A stretch of 64,000 nucleotides of DNA from Prochlorococcus sp. scB243_498I20 (lineage in GTDB: Bacteria > Cyanobacteriota > Cyanobacteriia > PCC-6307 > Cyanobiaceae), in contig JFMR01000045.1 in the NCBI GenBank assembly GCA_000635015.1, positions 434,001 to 498,000 of the forward strand. Direction: 5' to 3'. Of the stretch, positions 27,571 through 38,422 are shown piece after piece. Both the position numbers and the translations under genes were made by a program. Positions within the stretch are counted from its first letter, which is position 1, and every line of letters starts with the position of its first letter. The notes under the pieces were generated by a model. That model had not been told where the DNA came from. It searched no databases and worked only from the letters and a program-made list of their open reading frames with translations.

Positions 27571-30137
27571 ACAACAATATTCATTATTTTTCCTTTAACA
27601 ATAATTATTTTTCTTATTTCCTTATCTTGAGTCCATTTTAATATGTTAGGCCTTTTAAGAGTCAATTCTTTAATTTGATCTTCAGTCATATCATTATTAA
27701 TATTTACTTTGTCTCTAACTTTTCCATTCACTTGTATTACTAGTTCATATGAATCTTCCTTTAGTGCCTCGGCATTAAAGGAAGGCCAGTGTTCTAAATG
27801 TACAGATTTTTTAAATCCTATAAGATGCCATATTTCTTCTGCAATATGAGGTGCAAATGGAGCCAACAAAATACAAAATGTTTTTAAAGCATCAATTTTT
27901 AAATTATTGTTTATATCATTAATGGAATTTGATAATGAATTATAAAACTTCATTAGTTCTGAAATCGCAGTGTTAAATTGGTTATTTAATATGTCATTTG
28001 AAATTTCTTTTATAGCAATATTCATTGACTTTATTAAACTTTTTTCTTTATCTGGATAGGAATTAGATTTACTATTTATATCTTTTGCACAATTTATATA
28101 AAGCTTCCAAATCCTACTTAAAAATCTAAATTGTCCTTCAACATCTGTATCTCCCCATTCCAAATCTTTTTCTGGTGGTGCTTTAAATAATATAAACATT
28201 CTTGCTGTATCTGCTCCATATTTTTTAATTACTGATTCAGGGTCTATTCCATTATATTTAGACTTAGACATCTTCTCGAAAAGAACTTCGAGTTTAGAAT
28301 TGTCAATTGGATCTGTAGGATTTGATAAGTCAGTAATATCGGAAGGAGAAACATATTTACCGGTTTTATTGTTTTTATAGGCTGCGGACTGAACCATTCC
28401 TTGCGTTAATAGTTTTTTGAAAGGTTCATCAATATCAAATAGTTCATTATCTCGCAAAGCTTTAGTGAAAAATCTTGCATATAACAAATGCAATATTGCA
28501 TGCTCTACTCCACCAACATATTGATCTACAGGTAACCACTTATTAATTTCATTCTTTTCAAATGGCTTAATTGAACATTTTGAAGATGGGTATCTTAAAA
28601 AATACCATGATGAACACATGAAAGTGTCCATAGTATCAGTTTCTTTTCTTGCCCCTATTCCACAATTTGGACATGTTGTATTTATCCAATTATTATTATT
28701 ACCTAAAGCATTAATCTTGTTAGCGGAGATTTCTATATCTTTTGGTAATGAAACAGGCAAATCCGATTGGTTTAACGGAACAGCTCCACATTTTTTGCAA
28801 TTAACAATTGGTATCGGACATCCCCAATATCTTTGTCTAGATATTAACCAATCTCTTAAACGATATTGAATTTTATTTTCGGCCCATCCATTATTTACTC
28901 CCTCCTCTGCAATTTTTAATTTAGCAATAGTATTTGCTATACCATTGTATTGATTTGAATTAATAAGATATCCATTTTCTACATAAGCATCATCAAGCTC
29001 ATTACTTTGTTCACTTTTATCCTTTACTATTACCTGTTTAATATCTATATTGTTTTTCTTAGCAAACTCAAAATCCCTTAAATCATGAGCAGGTACACCC
29101 ATAACAGCGCCTGTTCCGTATTCATCAAGAACATAACTTGCCACCCAAATAGGTATAGGTTCAGAATTAACTGGATTTATTGCGATTAAGCTAGTTTTTA
29201 TTCCAATTTTTTCAAGTTCATTATTTTTATTATCTTTCAAATATTTTTTAAGATTCTCTATATCTTGTATGGTTTTTTGATCAGTAATTTTTTTAATTAA
29301 TGAATGATTTACAGAAATTGCTAAATAAGTAACTCCAAATAAAGTATCTGGCCTTGTTGTAAATACAGTTATTTTCTTTTCTGGATTGTTATTGATATTA
29401 AAATTAATATTTGCACCAATTGACTTTCCAATCCAATTATCTTGCATTATTTTTACTCTTTCTGGCCAGTTATCTAATTTGTCTAAATCCTTCAATAACT
29501 CATCCGCATAATTAGTAATTCTTAAAAACCATTGCTTTAATAATTTTTTTTCAACTACTGCCCCAGATCTCCAAGATTTACCCTCTGAGTCAACTTGTTC
29601 ATTCGCTAGGACTGTATTATCTATAGGATCCCAATTAACTTCTGATTCCTTTTGATATACAAGACCTGACTTGTATAACTCTAAAAATAGATATTGAGTC
29701 CAAATATAATAATTTTCATCACATGTTGCAAATTCCCTATCCCAATCAACTGATAGTCCCAAAAGCTTTAATTGTGACTTCATATGAGAAATATTTTTTT
29801 TAGTCCAGATACTTGGACTAATTCCTCTTTCAATCGCAGCATTTTCAGCAGGCAAACCAAAAGCGTCCCAACCCATTGGATGTAAGACAGATTTACCCTT
29901 AAACCTTTGAAATCGAGCTATTAAGTCTGTAATAACATAATTCCTAACATGTCCCATATGAAGATTACCTGAAGGGTAGGGAAACATTGATAAGGCATAA
30001 AACTTATCGCTATTCTCAGTTAATTCATCGGTTTTGTATAAATTGTTTTCTGTCCATATTGACTGCCATTTTTTTTCTATTTCAGATGGATTATATAAAT
30101 TGGTATCAGCCTCATATTGTTTATCGGAAGAAATCAC
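27567..30137 (-). CDS. leuS: Leucyl-tRNA synthetase
   Basis: Class I synthetase charging tRNA-Leu, 856 residues. HIGH-type HMGH lies near residues 60-63 ([11 protein letters not shown]), the CP1 editing domain near 230-420 contains [14 protein letters not shown] and [19 protein letters not shown], zinc-type cysteines appear in CKKCGAVPL and [13 protein letters not shown] near 440-500, and KMSKSKYN lies near 626. The C-terminal anticodon and LeuS-specific domains follow ([11 protein letters not shown]). Complete and unremarkable. Confidence 0.97.
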   Translation of the reverse strand: MISSDKQYEADTNLYNPSEIEKKWQSIWTENNLYKTDELTENSDKFYALSMFPYPSGNLHMGHVRNYVITDLIARFQRFKGKSVLHPMGWDAFGLPAENAAIERGISPSIWTKKNISHMKSQLKLLGLSVDWDREFATCDENYYIWTQYLFLELYKSGLVYQKESEVNWDPIDNTVLANEQVDSEGKSWRSGAVVEKKLLKQWFLRITNYADELLKDLDKLDNWPERVKIMQDNWIGKSIGANINFNINNNPEKKITVFTTRPDTLFGVTYLAISVNHSLIKKITDQKTIQDIENLKKYLKDNKNNELEKIGIKTSLIAINPVNSEPIPIWVASYVLDEYGTGAVMGVPAHDLRDFEFAKKNNIDIKQVIVKDKSEQSNELDDAYVENGYLINSNQYNGIANTIAKLKIAEEGVNNGWAENKIQYRLRDWLISRQRYWGCPIPIVNCKKCGAVPLNQSDLPVSLPKDIEISANKINALGNNNNWINTTCPNCGIGARKETDTMDTFMCSSWYFLRYPSSKCSIKPFEKNEINKWLPVDQYVGGVEHAILHLLYARFFTKALRDNELFDIDEPFKKLLTQGMVQSAAYKNNKTGKYVSPSDITDLSNPTDPIDNSKLEVLFEKMSKSKYNGIDPESVIKKYGADTARMFILFKAPPEKDLEWGDTDVEGQFRFLSRIWKLYINCAKDINSKSNSYPDKEKSLIKSMNIAIKEISNDILNNQFNTAISELMKFYNSLSNSINDINNNLKIDALKTFCILLAPFAPHIAEEIWHLIGFKKSVHLEHWPSFNAEALKEDSYELVIQVNGKVRDKVNINNDMTEDQIKELTLKRPNILKWTQDKEIRKIIIVKGKIMNIVV

Positions 30138-30244
30138 TTAATTTTTATTTGTTAAATTATTATTTTAATATCCATTGTATAAAATAGAAATAGATTGTTA
30201 AAAGGAATAATTTATAATTAAAATTAAAGATATATGAATTACAA

Positions 30245-31105
30245 ATGAAAAATATAAGTTTTGAAAAATATCAAGGTAACGGAAATGATTTCGTAATAAT
30301 AGATTCTAGAAGAAATGAATTATATAAAAATTACAAGGCAAATAAAATATTTGATATAAAAAAAATTTGCAACAGGCAATTTGGTGTTGGAGCAGATGGT
30401 GTGATTTTTATAGAAGAACCTAATGAAGATAATTATGCAAAAATGATAATTTTTAATTCTGATGGTTCTGAAGCACAAATGTGCGGAAACGGAATTAGGT
30501 GTTTAGTTGAGTATCTCCACGTAAATGATTCAATGAATAATAAAAATATAGAATATAAAATTGAGACTAAAGCAGGTTTAAAAATTGCAAAATATATAAA
30601 TGATGAAATTACAGTAAAAATGGGAGTTCCAATTTTAGAATGTCAAAATATTCCAACAACAATTGAAAAAAAAATAAATTCAATTCCTTCACACGAATTT
30701 ATTGAGAAAGATTTTAATAATATGGGTTATGCCGTAGGAATGGGAAATCCTCATTTAATATTCTTTGTAAAAGACATAGAGTCAATTGTTCTTTCCAGAC
30801 TTGGTCCTATATTTGAAAAAAATGAATTATTTCCTGAAAAAACAAATGTTCATTTTTGTCAAATTTTAAATAGAGATAATATCAAAGTAAAAGTATGGGA
30901 AAGGGGTGCAGGAGCCACCTTAGCTTGTGGAACAGGTGCCTGTGCTATCCATGTGGCAGCCTATAAATTAGGCCTTTGTAATTCACAAACCATAGTAACC
31001 TTACCAGGAGGTAATCTTAAAATTGATTGGTCAAAAGACGATTGTGAAGTGATGATGACCGGTAATGCAAAAAAGGTTTTCTCAGGATCAATGTTAGTAA
31101 ATTAA
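30245..31105 (+). CDS. dapF: Diaminopimelate epimerase
   Basis: Cofactor-independent epimerase converting LL- to meso-diaminopimelate for peptidoglycan and lysine. The two catalytic cysteines are in QMCGNGIRCL near residues 79-88 and LACGTGACA near 226-234, and GNGNDFVIID sits at 11-20. 286 residues is normal. Its stop codon overlaps the following ATG by one base (TAATG), and three more genes follow in the same direction. Confidence 0.96.
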   Translation: MKNISFEKYQGNGNDFVIIDSRRNELYKNYKANKIFDIKKICNRQFGVGADGVIFIEEPNEDNYAKMIIFNSDGSEAQMCGNGIRCLVEYLHVNDSMNNKNIEYKIETKAGLKIAKYINDEITVKMGVPILECQNIPTTIEKKINSIPSHEFIEKDFNNMGYAVGMGNPHLIFFVKDIESIVLSRLGPIFEKNELFPEKTNVHFCQILNRDNIKVKVWERGAGATLACGTGACAIHVAAYKLGLCNSQTIVTLPGGNLKIDWSKDDCEVMMTGNAKKVFSGSMLVN

Positions 31106-32277
31106 TGGAAAATAATTTTATCTATTTAGATAATGCATCCACAACTCCATTATCTGAGAATGTTTTAAATATAATTAATTCAACTTATAGGAATTATTGG
31201 CATAACCCTTCATCTACCTATGAGCTAGGGATAAAATGCTCTACATATCTTGAAAAAATTAGATCTAAAATTGCCTATATATTTGAAGCAGATCCAGAGG
31301 ATATAATTTTTACATCTGGTTCTTCGGAATCGACAAATATTGTATTCAATAATATTTATGAGAAATTTAAAAATGGTAGGGTTGTTATTACAAATGTCGA
31401 ACATCAAGCAACAACTATTTGTGCTAATAAACTAAGAAAACAAAATTGGAATATTTACGAATGGACTGTAAATAACGATGGAATTTTAAATATTTCTAAT
31501 ATCGAAAAATTTTTAAACAAAGAAACTAAGCTTGTATCAATTATTTGGGGACAAAGTGAAATTGGGACAATACAACCTGTTCAATTTATTGGTTCCAAAT
31601 GTGAAGAATTAAATATAATGTTTCATTTAGATGGAACTCAAATATTAAGTAATGGAATATTCAGTTGGAAAGATCTTAAATGTGATTTTTTAAGTTTATC
31701 CGCTCATAAATTTGGAGGTCCAAAAGGGATCGGTATTCTTTTAACAAAAGAAAAGTCCAGACAAATTTTAAAAAATAATGACATATCACTTACTCAGGAA
31801 TTTTCAATTAGACAAGGTACACAAGCTTTGCCATTAATCGCTGGAATGTATGAATCACTAAAGAATATTGAAGGAAAAATAAAATTATATGATTACAAAA
31901 CTGAATTTCCTTCTAATAATATTAATAAACTTAAAAATTATTTTTTTCAAAAAATTAAAGATAATAATCATATAAAGATTACGGGTAGTCTTAACCATAG
32001 ACTTCCCAGTCATATTTCTTTTCTACTATTAAATAAACTATTTGAGCCTATAAGAGCCTATAAGATTGTTAATTTCATGTCAGAAAATAAAATAGCCATC
32101 AGTAGTGGAAGTGCTTGTTCAAGCTCATCTGGGAAACCTAGCTCAACACTTAAAAATATTGGTTTAAAAGATGATGAACTATATTCAAATATTCGTGTTA
32201 CTTTAGGTTCAATAAACAATAAGTCAGAAATAGATAAATTTTTAGAACTTATTAAAATATGTATTGACAAATTTTAA
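31105..32277 (+). CDS. Cysteine desulfurase / NifS-like aminotransferase class V
   Basis: PLP enzyme mobilising sulfur from cysteine, typically for Fe-S clusters or thiolation. 390 residues. It opens with FIYLDNASTTPL, has SGSSESTN near 72-79, HLDGTQIL near 173-180, the Schiff-base Lys in SLSAHKFGGPKGIG near 196-209, and the catalytic loop SSGSACSSSSGKPS near 333-346. It is of the NifS/IscS class rather than SufS, judging by the ACSSSSG loop. Coupled by one-base overlaps to dapF upstream and the DUF1995 gene downstream. No scaffold gene is adjacent. Confidence 0.9.
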   Translation: MENNFIYLDNASTTPLSENVLNIINSTYRNYWHNPSSTYELGIKCSTYLEKIRSKIAYIFEADPEDIIFTSGSSESTNIVFNNIYEKFKNGRVVITNVEHQATTICANKLRKQNWNIYEWTVNNDGILNISNIEKFLNKETKLVSIIWGQSEIGTIQPVQFIGSKCEELNIMFHLDGTQILSNGIFSWKDLKCDFLSLSAHKFGGPKGIGILLTKEKSRQILKNNDISLTQEFSIRQGTQALPLIAGMYESLKNIEGKIKLYDYKTEFPSNNINKLKNYFFQKIKDNNHIKITGSLNHRLPSHISFLLLNKLFEPIRAYKIVNFMSENKIAISSGSACSSSSGKPSSTLKNIGLKDDELYSNIRVTLGSINNKSEIDKFLELIKICIDKF

Positions 32278-32903
32278 TGGAAACCAATTACAGACTACCT
32301 AAAGATTTAAATGAATCTCTTAAGAATATGGAGGATGCAATTATTCCAAGTTTATTAGATTCAAATAAAAGATTTACTATAGAATTTAATTTTGAAGGAT
32401 TGAAGTTTAACAGAATTGGAATAACCATCTACAAGATATTGTCTAAAAATAATAATGTTTTCATAACATTTGCTGATCAAGGTGCTGTGGCTTTGGCTCA
32501 AAGAGACTATCCAGATATCAAAGATAAAATCTTTACTTTTAAATCATTTAATGAATCAAATAATATAAATAATATTGATAGTGCAATGATATCGATACTA
32601 CCCCAGCCATATGATTTCGATTCATTTGAACCAATGTCAGATAATTATCAAGGTACGCATTATTCATTAAATCCAAAATTTGAAGATGCCAATATTGGTA
32701 TAGGAAGTGTTATTAGAGAGCGACGTAAAAACTTTGTCAAAACATGGAAAAATATTTATTTTCTGCAGCCTTTAAATAAAGCTGCTCTTATGCATATTTA
32801 TCCAAATAACTGGTTGCTTTTCAAAGAAGAAAATAAAAGATATTTTTTTAAAAAAGAATTTGAAATTAAACCCGACAATGAATCTATTTTTATAAATTTA
32901 TAG
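32277..32903 (+). CDS. DUF1995 family protein
   Basis: A 208-residue soluble protein of the cyanobacterial/plant DUF1995 family (plant relatives include LPA3, which acts in photosystem II assembly). Family-like segments are YRLPKDLNESLKNMEDAI at the N-terminus and a C-terminal IYFLQPLNKAALMHIYPNNW near 161-180. No catalytic motif visible. It overlaps the NifS-like stop by one base and is followed two bases later by the carboxypeptidase gene. A role in photosynthetic complex maintenance is inference from the family. Confidence 0.75.
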   Translation: METNYRLPKDLNESLKNMEDAIIPSLLDSNKRFTIEFNFEGLKFNRIGITIYKILSKNNNVFITFADQGAVALAQRDYPDIKDKIFTFKSFNESNNINNIDSAMISILPQPYDFDSFEPMSDNYQGTHYSLNPKFEDANIGIGSVIRERRKNFVKTWKNIYFLQPLNKAALMHIYPNNWLLFKEENKRYFFKKEFEIKPDNESIFINL

Positions 32904-32904
32904 G

Positions 32905-34128
32905 TTGAATGTGATAAAAAAAATATATTCATTTTTCTTTATTTTTCTTGTATTAGTAACATCTCCTTTCTTAATAAGATATTTACTAGCAAATCAGAAA
33001 ATAACTATTTTAAATAGTATTTATTTTAATTTCCCGGGAATAATTACTAAAAACAAAATATGTCCTACTTACGATGCTTTATTGAATCAAACGCTTGATG
33101 ATTCTTTTAGTGTATCAATTATTAATAATAAAGGAGAAATAATAAGTTCCTACAATGAGGATGTTCCAAGGTTGCCAGCATCTAACCAAAAATTATTCTC
33201 ATCAGCTTATGTTTTAAGTAAATATAAATTAAATAATAATTTAAAAACTTCCTTATTTAAAAATAAAAACGATTATTATTTACACGGTCAAGGTGATCCA
33301 GATCTTAATTACGAGGATATAATTGAACTAATTTCAAATGTTAAAGAAAATAAAATTATTAACTTTAATATTGTAGAAATTGATTCAAAATTATATTGGC
33401 CTAATGGTTGGACAAATATTGATAAACTGTACGAATATGGATCTCCAATTACATCTCTTGCAATAGAAAGTAATCATAATAAATATGATGATATTTATGC
33501 ATTAAAAAATTTTATTAAAAATTATTTAAAAAATAAATTTCCAAATTCAAAAATATTTATAAATTTTTTTGATTCAGAAAAAACTTATTATTTAAAAAAT
33601 TTTAAAGAGATAAATAAAGTATATTCAACTCCAATTCTTTCATTATTAACTCTAACAAATTCTGAAAGCCATAATTTTACGGCTGAATCTCTTTTTAAAA
33701 ATGCCTCAAATACATGGAACGATAATAACTATATAAAATTGAAAAGATGGCTTGAAAATAAAGGCCTACCAGAAACTAATGCATACTTTGCAGATGCTAG
33801 TGGATTGTCTCGAAAAAATAGAATTACAACAAAGTTAGTTGTATTGTTTTTAGATAAAATGAGATATTTTAATGATTTTAAAGCTTACCAATCTACACTT
33901 TCAATTACGGGAGTGAGAGGAACATTAGCTAAAAGATTTGTAAATAGTGAATTGTCTGGAAAGTTTTTTGGCAAAACTGGGACACTTTCAAATGTCTTTG
34001 CATTATCTGGCTTTTTATATAAAAATGAAAAGCCTATAATTATAAGCATTATCCAAAATTCAAATAAAATTGATAAAGAAAAAGCTTTTAAATTATTACG
34101 TGATCTTTATTACTTGAAATCTTGTTAA
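32905..34128 (+). CDS. D-alanyl-D-alanine carboxypeptidase, PBP4 (DacB) family
   Basis: Periplasmic peptidoglycan hydrolase of the S13 family, 407 residues. The start codon at 32905 is TTG. An N-terminal membrane/signal segment (residues 1-28) is followed by the SxxK active site in PASNQKLFSSAYV near 92, the SGLSRKN block near 296, and the KTG box in GKTGTLSNVFALSG near 353. The domain inserted between SxxK and the second motif seems shorter than in E. coli PBP4 (477 residues). Last gene of the dapF operon, so precursor synthesis and wall trimming are linked. Confidence 0.87.
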   Translation: MNVIKKIYSFFFIFLVLVTSPFLIRYLLANQKITILNSIYFNFPGIITKNKICPTYDALLNQTLDDSFSVSIINNKGEIISSYNEDVPRLPASNQKLFSSAYVLSKYKLNNNLKTSLFKNKNDYYLHGQGDPDLNYEDIIELISNVKENKIINFNIVEIDSKLYWPNGWTNIDKLYEYGSPITSLAIESNHNKYDDIYALKNFIKNYLKNKFPNSKIFINFFDSEKTYYLKNFKEINKVYSTPILSLLTLTNSESHNFTAESLFKNASNTWNDNNYIKLKRWLENKGLPETNAYFADASGLSRKNRITTKLVVLFLDKMRYFNDFKAYQSTLSITGVRGTLAKRFVNSELSGKFFGKTGTLSNVFALSGFLYKNEKPIIISIIQNSNKIDKEKAFKLLRDLYYLKSC

Positions 34129-34136
34129 CAAAAATA

Positions 34137-34610
34137 TTATTTAAAATATTCTTTTAAATCCTTCTCAACAGAGGGGGGTACCATGTGATTAATTTCACCA
34201 CCAAATTTTGCAACTTCTTTTACTAAAGAACTACTAAGAAAACTATAATTTGTATTTGTCGATAAAAATATAGTTTCAATATCATTATTAAGAGATTTAT
34301 TTGTATGAGCAATCTGAAGTTCATACTCAAAATCACTCATTGCTCTTAAGCCTCTAAGAATAAGATTAGCTTTTAGATCATTTGCACAATCAACAGTTAG
34401 ACCAGAATAAGAAATAACTTCAATATTAGGTAAATGAGAAAGAGTATTTTTTATTTGTATTATTCTTCTTTCAAGATTAAATGTTGGTGTTTTAGAGGTA
34501 TTTTCTAAAACAGCGACTACTAGATTGCCAAATATTTTTTCAGCCCTTTCTATTAAATCAAGATGCCCATTTGTTAATGGATCAAAGGTACCTGGATAAA
34601 GAATTTTCAT
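34137..34610 (-). CDS. coaD: Phosphopantetheine adenylyltransferase
   Basis: Penultimate step of coenzyme A synthesis: transfers AMP to 4'-phosphopantetheine. The 157-residue nucleotidyltransferase shows [19 protein letters not shown] near residues 5-23 (the TxGH motif), [15 protein letters not shown] near 87-101 and [13 protein letters not shown] near 126-138. Normal length. Convergent with the dacB-like gene and divergent from the flavin reductase. Confidence 0.97.
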   Translation of the reverse strand: MKILYPGTFDPLTNGHLDLIERAEKIFGNLVVAVLENTSKTPTFNLERRIIQIKNTLSHLPNIEVISYSGLTVDCANDLKANLILRGLRAMSDFEYELQIAHTNKSLNNDIETIFLSTNTNYSFLSSSLVKEVAKFGGEINHMVPPSVEKDLKEYFK

Positions 34611-34669
34611 GAATTTATTATGATCGAATAAGAAATTTAGTTAAAATAAAATTATTAGTTAAATCAATT

Positions 34670-35158
34670 ATGACATTAAATCTAGAAGCAAAAAAAATCT
34701 TATTAAGAAAAATACCTCACGGATTATTTATTTGTGGCGTAAGAGACGAGGATAAAAATGAAGTAAATGGATTTACTGCAAGTTGGGTGACTCAAGGTTC
34801 TTTCACCCCACCATTAGTTGTAATGGCTGTTAGAGCAGAGGGTTCTAGTCATGAAATAATAAAGTCAACCAATAAGTTCTCATTAAATGTGCTCAAAAGT
34901 GATCAAAAGGATCTGGCAGCTGTTTTCTTTAAACCTCAAAAAGCATTAGGAGGTAGATTTGAATCTGTTGAATTTAATTTAGGTGAGCTTGGATTACCTA
35001 TTTTAGTTGATAGTGTTGGTGGTGTTGAATGTAATGTTGTTGGAAGTGTTATGCATGGAGACCATACCGTTTTTGTAGGAGAGGTTCAATCTGCTTATCT
35101 GAATAATGATGTTGACTCACTAAATTTATCTGCAACTGGCTGGAATTATGGAGGTTAA
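34670..35158 (+). CDS. Flavin reductase-like domain protein
   Basis: A 162-residue split-barrel FMN-binding protein of the flavin-reductase-like family. The N-terminal GLFICGVRD block is followed by NGFTASWVTQGSFTPPLVVMAV near residues 31-52, the phosphate-binding part, and the C-terminal HTVFVGEVQSAYL near 131-143. Cyanobacteria also carry this domain fused to flavodiiron proteins. Here it stands alone. Electron donor and acceptor are unknown. Ten bases separate it from uvrC. Confidence 0.8.
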   Translation: MTLNLEAKKILLRKIPHGLFICGVRDEDKNEVNGFTASWVTQGSFTPPLVVMAVRAEGSSHEIIKSTNKFSLNVLKSDQKDLAAVFFKPQKALGGRFESVEFNLGELGLPILVDSVGGVECNVVGSVMHGDHTVFVGEVQSAYLNNDVDSLNLSATGWNYGG

Positions 35159-35167
35159 TCATTATAA

Positions 35168-37126
35168 ATGAGTAATTCCTCTATCGAAAAAATAAATAAC
35201 AAGTATAATTTTAAAATTGAATATAAATTAATTAATAATAAGGAGTTATTAAAATCAAGATTATCCGAAATTCCAAAGTCATCTGGGTGTTATCTTTTTA
35301 AAGATATTGATAATAACTTACTTTATATCGGTAAATCTAAAAAACTACGCAGTAGAGTAAGTAGCTATTTCAATAATTATTCAGATTTAACTCCCCGATT
35401 AAGTTTGATGGTTCGTCAAATAACTGAAATAGAAATAATAGTCACAGATAGCGAATATGAAGCATTAAATTTAGAGTCAAATTTAATTAAAACAAACAAA
35501 CCATATTTTAATATTCTTTTAAAGGATGATAAGAAATATCCATATCTTTGTATAACTTGGAGTGAAAAATATCCTCGAATATTTATTACAAGAAGAAGAA
35601 GAAATAGAAATAATTTAGATAGATATTATGGACCATATGTAGATGTCGGATTATTAAGGAGAACATTATTTACGATAAAAAAAATATTTCCACTTAGACA
35701 AAGACCAAGGCCAGTCTATAAAGATAGAACCTGTTTGAATTATTCAATAGGAAGATGTCCAGGTGTTTGCCAAGAAGTTATATCATCTGACGATTATAAA
35801 AAAATAATGAAACAAGTATCTATGATATTTCAGGGAAGAAATGATGACTTAGAAATATTTTTACAAAAAAAAATGCTGCAATTTTCAAATGATTTAGATT
35901 ATGAGAATGCAGCAAAAATAAGGGACCAAATTTCAGGTTTGAAATTATTAACTGAATCACAAAAAATATCAATACCAGATTCTTCAATTAATAGAGATAT
36001 CTTTGGAATAGTTTCAGAAAAAAATGTAGCTAGTATACAAATTTTCCAAATGAGATCTGGTAAGCTCATTGGGAGAATTGGCTATAGTCAAAAATTAAAT
36101 AATGAAGATGAAAATTTTATTTTACAAAAGATATTAGAAGAGCATTATATGAATGTTGAACCTTTAGAAATACCATCAGAAATTCTAATTCAATATAACC
36201 TTCCAAAACAAGCAACCATAGAGGATTGGTTAACGGAGCTAGGAAAAAAGAAAGTAAAAATCTTAATCCCAAAAAGAAATAAAAAACATGAAACTGTAGA
36301 AATGGTTTTAAAAAATGCGAAATTGGAATTAGATAGAATATTAAATGGTATACAAGATAATGAATCATCAATTGAGGATCTTGCCCAAATACTTGAATTA
36401 AGCGAACAACCTAAAAGAATTGAAGGTTATGATATAAGCCATATACAAGGTAGTGACCCTGTAGCATCACAAGTCGTTTTTATTGATGGGATTCCTTCTA
36501 AACAGGATTATAGAAAATATAAAATTAAAGATCCAAACGTTTTTGTAGGGCATAGTGATGATTTTGCTTCGATATATGAAGTAATACATAGAAGGTTTAA
36601 AAAATGGTCAACATTTAAAAAAAGCGGAGGGGATTTTTCAATATTAAATGATAAATCGAATAGTAAATTAGACAATGAACTCCTATCAGATTGGCCTGAT
36701 TTAATAATGATTGATGGAGGAAAAGGACAGTTAAATGCAGCTATTAAAGCTTTAAAAGAATTAAATCTTGAGGAAGAAGTAACTATATGTTCATTGGCAA
36801 AAAAAAATGAAGAAATATTTATTCCAGGATTTACTAAGTCTCTTGATACTGATGAAAATCAAAAAGGAGTTCTTCTATTAAGAAGGGTGAGAGATGAAGC
36901 ACATAGATTTGCATTATCTTTTCATAGAGACAAAAGATCTAAAAGAATGAATAGATCTCAATTGTCCCAAATCAGTGGATTAGGACCATCAAGAATAAGA
37001 GAATTGCTTGAGCATTTTAAATCAATAGAAGCGATAAGAATAGCTAGTAAAGAGGATTTATCAAAAGTTAAAGGACTTGGAAAAAATTCAGTAAATGATA
37101 TATATAAATATTTTAACGAGTTATAA
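35168..37126 (+). CDS. uvrC: UvrABC system protein C (excinuclease subunit)
   Basis: Makes the dual incisions in nucleotide excision repair. 652 residues: GIY-YIG nuclease domain near 36-115 (CYLFKDIDNNLLYIGKSKKL), Cys-rich block RTCLNYSIGRCPGVC near 191-205, UVR motif LDYENAAKIRDQI near 241-253, RNase H-like second nuclease with GYDISHIQGSDPVAS near 420 and MIDGGKGQLNAA near 518, and two C-terminal helix-hairpin-helix motifs (ISGLGPSRI, VKGLGKNSV). Complete. Confidence 0.97.
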   Translation: MSNSSIEKINNKYNFKIEYKLINNKELLKSRLSEIPKSSGCYLFKDIDNNLLYIGKSKKLRSRVSSYFNNYSDLTPRLSLMVRQITEIEIIVTDSEYEALNLESNLIKTNKPYFNILLKDDKKYPYLCITWSEKYPRIFITRRRRNRNNLDRYYGPYVDVGLLRRTLFTIKKIFPLRQRPRPVYKDRTCLNYSIGRCPGVCQEVISSDDYKKIMKQVSMIFQGRNDDLEIFLQKKMLQFSNDLDYENAAKIRDQISGLKLLTESQKISIPDSSINRDIFGIVSEKNVASIQIFQMRSGKLIGRIGYSQKLNNEDENFILQKILEEHYMNVEPLEIPSEILIQYNLPKQATIEDWLTELGKKKVKILIPKRNKKHETVEMVLKNAKLELDRILNGIQDNESSIEDLAQILELSEQPKRIEGYDISHIQGSDPVASQVVFIDGIPSKQDYRKYKIKDPNVFVGHSDDFASIYEVIHRRFKKWSTFKKSGGDFSILNDKSNSKLDNELLSDWPDLIMIDGGKGQLNAAIKALKELNLEEEVTICSLAKKNEEIFIPGFTKSLDTDENQKGVLLLRRVRDEAHRFALSFHRDKRSKRMNRSQLSQISGLGPSRIRELLEHFKSIEAIRIASKEDLSKVKGLGKNSVNDIYKYFNEL

Positions 37127-37214
37127 ATATTAATTAATTTTTGAAAAATAGATTTCTTGAAATTGTTAAATATAACTATATTAAAAGTATATGTTTTTAA
37201 ATTAATCTAGTAAT

Positions 37215-37781
37215 TTGGCAGCTGAAGCATATCTCTGGTTTAAATCACTGCACATTATTGGTGTAATCGTTTGGTTTGCGGGACTTTTTTATTTAGTAAG
37301 ACTTTTTATATATCATGAAGAATCTAAAAATATGGATAATGAATTAAAAATTGCCTTTAATAAACAATACACCTTGATGGAAAAAAGGCTGGCAAATATA
37401 ATAACAACACCTGGGATGATATTAGCTTTAAGTATGGCTATTTGCATGGTTATTATGCAACCAAGTTGGTTAAGTGAGAAGTGGTTGCAAATTAAAATTT
37501 CTTTTGTTTTGGGATTAGTAATTTATCATTCTTATTGTTATAAAATAATGTATTCATTACATAATGGTACTTCAACTATTTCAGCAAAAAACCTTAGATT
37601 ATTAAATGAATTGCCAACTTTATTATTATTTATAATTGTACTTTTAGTTATTTTTAAAAATAATTTTCCAACTAGTGTTGCTACATGGAGCGTAGTTGGA
37701 CTAATTATTTTCATGTTGGCTTCAATACAATTATATGCAAAGATTAGAAAGAAAAATGAGAATTCATTAAGTAATGAATAG
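37215..37781 (+). CDS. hemJ: HemJ-type protoporphyrinogen IX oxidase
   Basis: Membrane enzyme that oxidises protoporphyrinogen IX to protoporphyrin IX for haem and chlorophyll; the form used by most cyanobacteria. 188 residues from a TTG start with four to five helices. The conserved His is in LWFKSLHIIGVIVWFAGLFYLVRLF near residues 8-32 (shown in the first helix), and a second block LQIKISFVLGLVIYHSYCYK follows near 91-110. The gene overlaps the PHP gene by eight bases. No hemG or hemY is seen in the window. Confidence 0.88.
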   Translation: MAAEAYLWFKSLHIIGVIVWFAGLFYLVRLFIYHEESKNMDNELKIAFNKQYTLMEKRLANIITTPGMILALSMAICMVIMQPSWLSEKWLQIKISFVLGLVIYHSYCYKIMYSLHNGTSTISAKNLRLLNELPTLLLFIIVLLVIFKNNFPTSVATWSVVGLIIFMLASIQLYAKIRKKNENSLSNE

Positions 37782-38421
37782 GGAAAACTTAGTAAAATTA
37801 ACTTCGAATATTAATAAAAATAGTTGTCCTAAAAATATTAATTTTCACTGTCATACAAAATTTAGTGATGGAAGTTTAGAACCATATGAACTTTTAGAAC
37901 AAGCTTATAAAAATAACTTGAAATATTTATCAATAACCGATCATCATACAATTAAAGCTCATGAATATATAAAAAAAAATAATATACTCAAAAATTATCC
38001 TAAAGATTCTTTTACATTAATTTCGGGAATAGAAATTAATTGTTTGATTTTAGGATGTTTAGTACATGTAATTGGATTGGGAATAGATATAAAAAGTAAA
38101 TACCTAAATCCCTACATCCTTGGAGAGTCTCCAATAGGTAATGATTTAAATATTAAATCAGTTATAAAAGCAATAAATTTAGCTGGTGGTTTATCATTTC
38201 TTGCACATCCAGCGAGATACAGGATTCCCTTTTATAAATTAATTCCAGAGGCCAAAATACAAGGTATTGATGGAATAGAGGTTTGGTACGATTATGAACT
38301 TAATGAAGTATGGAATCCTAGTTTATTTGTATGTTCAGAAATAGATAAATTAACAGATAAATATTCAATGCTAAAAACATGCGGAACAGATAGTCATGGA
38401 CTTTCGCTATTAGGTAGATAA
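37774..38421 (+). CDS. PHP-domain metal-dependent phosphoesterase
   Basis: A 215-residue PHP (polymerase and histidinol phosphatase) domain protein. Metal ligands are seen in NFHCHTKFSDGS near residues 23-34, LSITDHHTI near 54-62, ISGIEINC near 88-95, FLAHPARY near 141-148 and CGTDSHG near 205-211. Members such as YciV/TrpH hydrolyse 3',5'-nucleoside bisphosphates or short RNA, a plausible but unproven role. Starts inside the last eight bases of hemJ. Confidence 0.85.
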   Translation: MNRENLVKLTSNINKNSCPKNINFHCHTKFSDGSLEPYELLEQAYKNNLKYLSITDHHTIKAHEYIKKNNILKNYPKDSFTLISGIEINCLILGCLVHVIGLGIDIKSKYLNPYILGESPIGNDLNIKSVIKAINLAGGLSFLAHPARYRIPFYKLIPEAKIQGIDGIEVWYDYELNEVWNPSLFVCSEIDKLTDKYSMLKTCGTDSHGLSLLGR

Positions 38422-38422
38422 T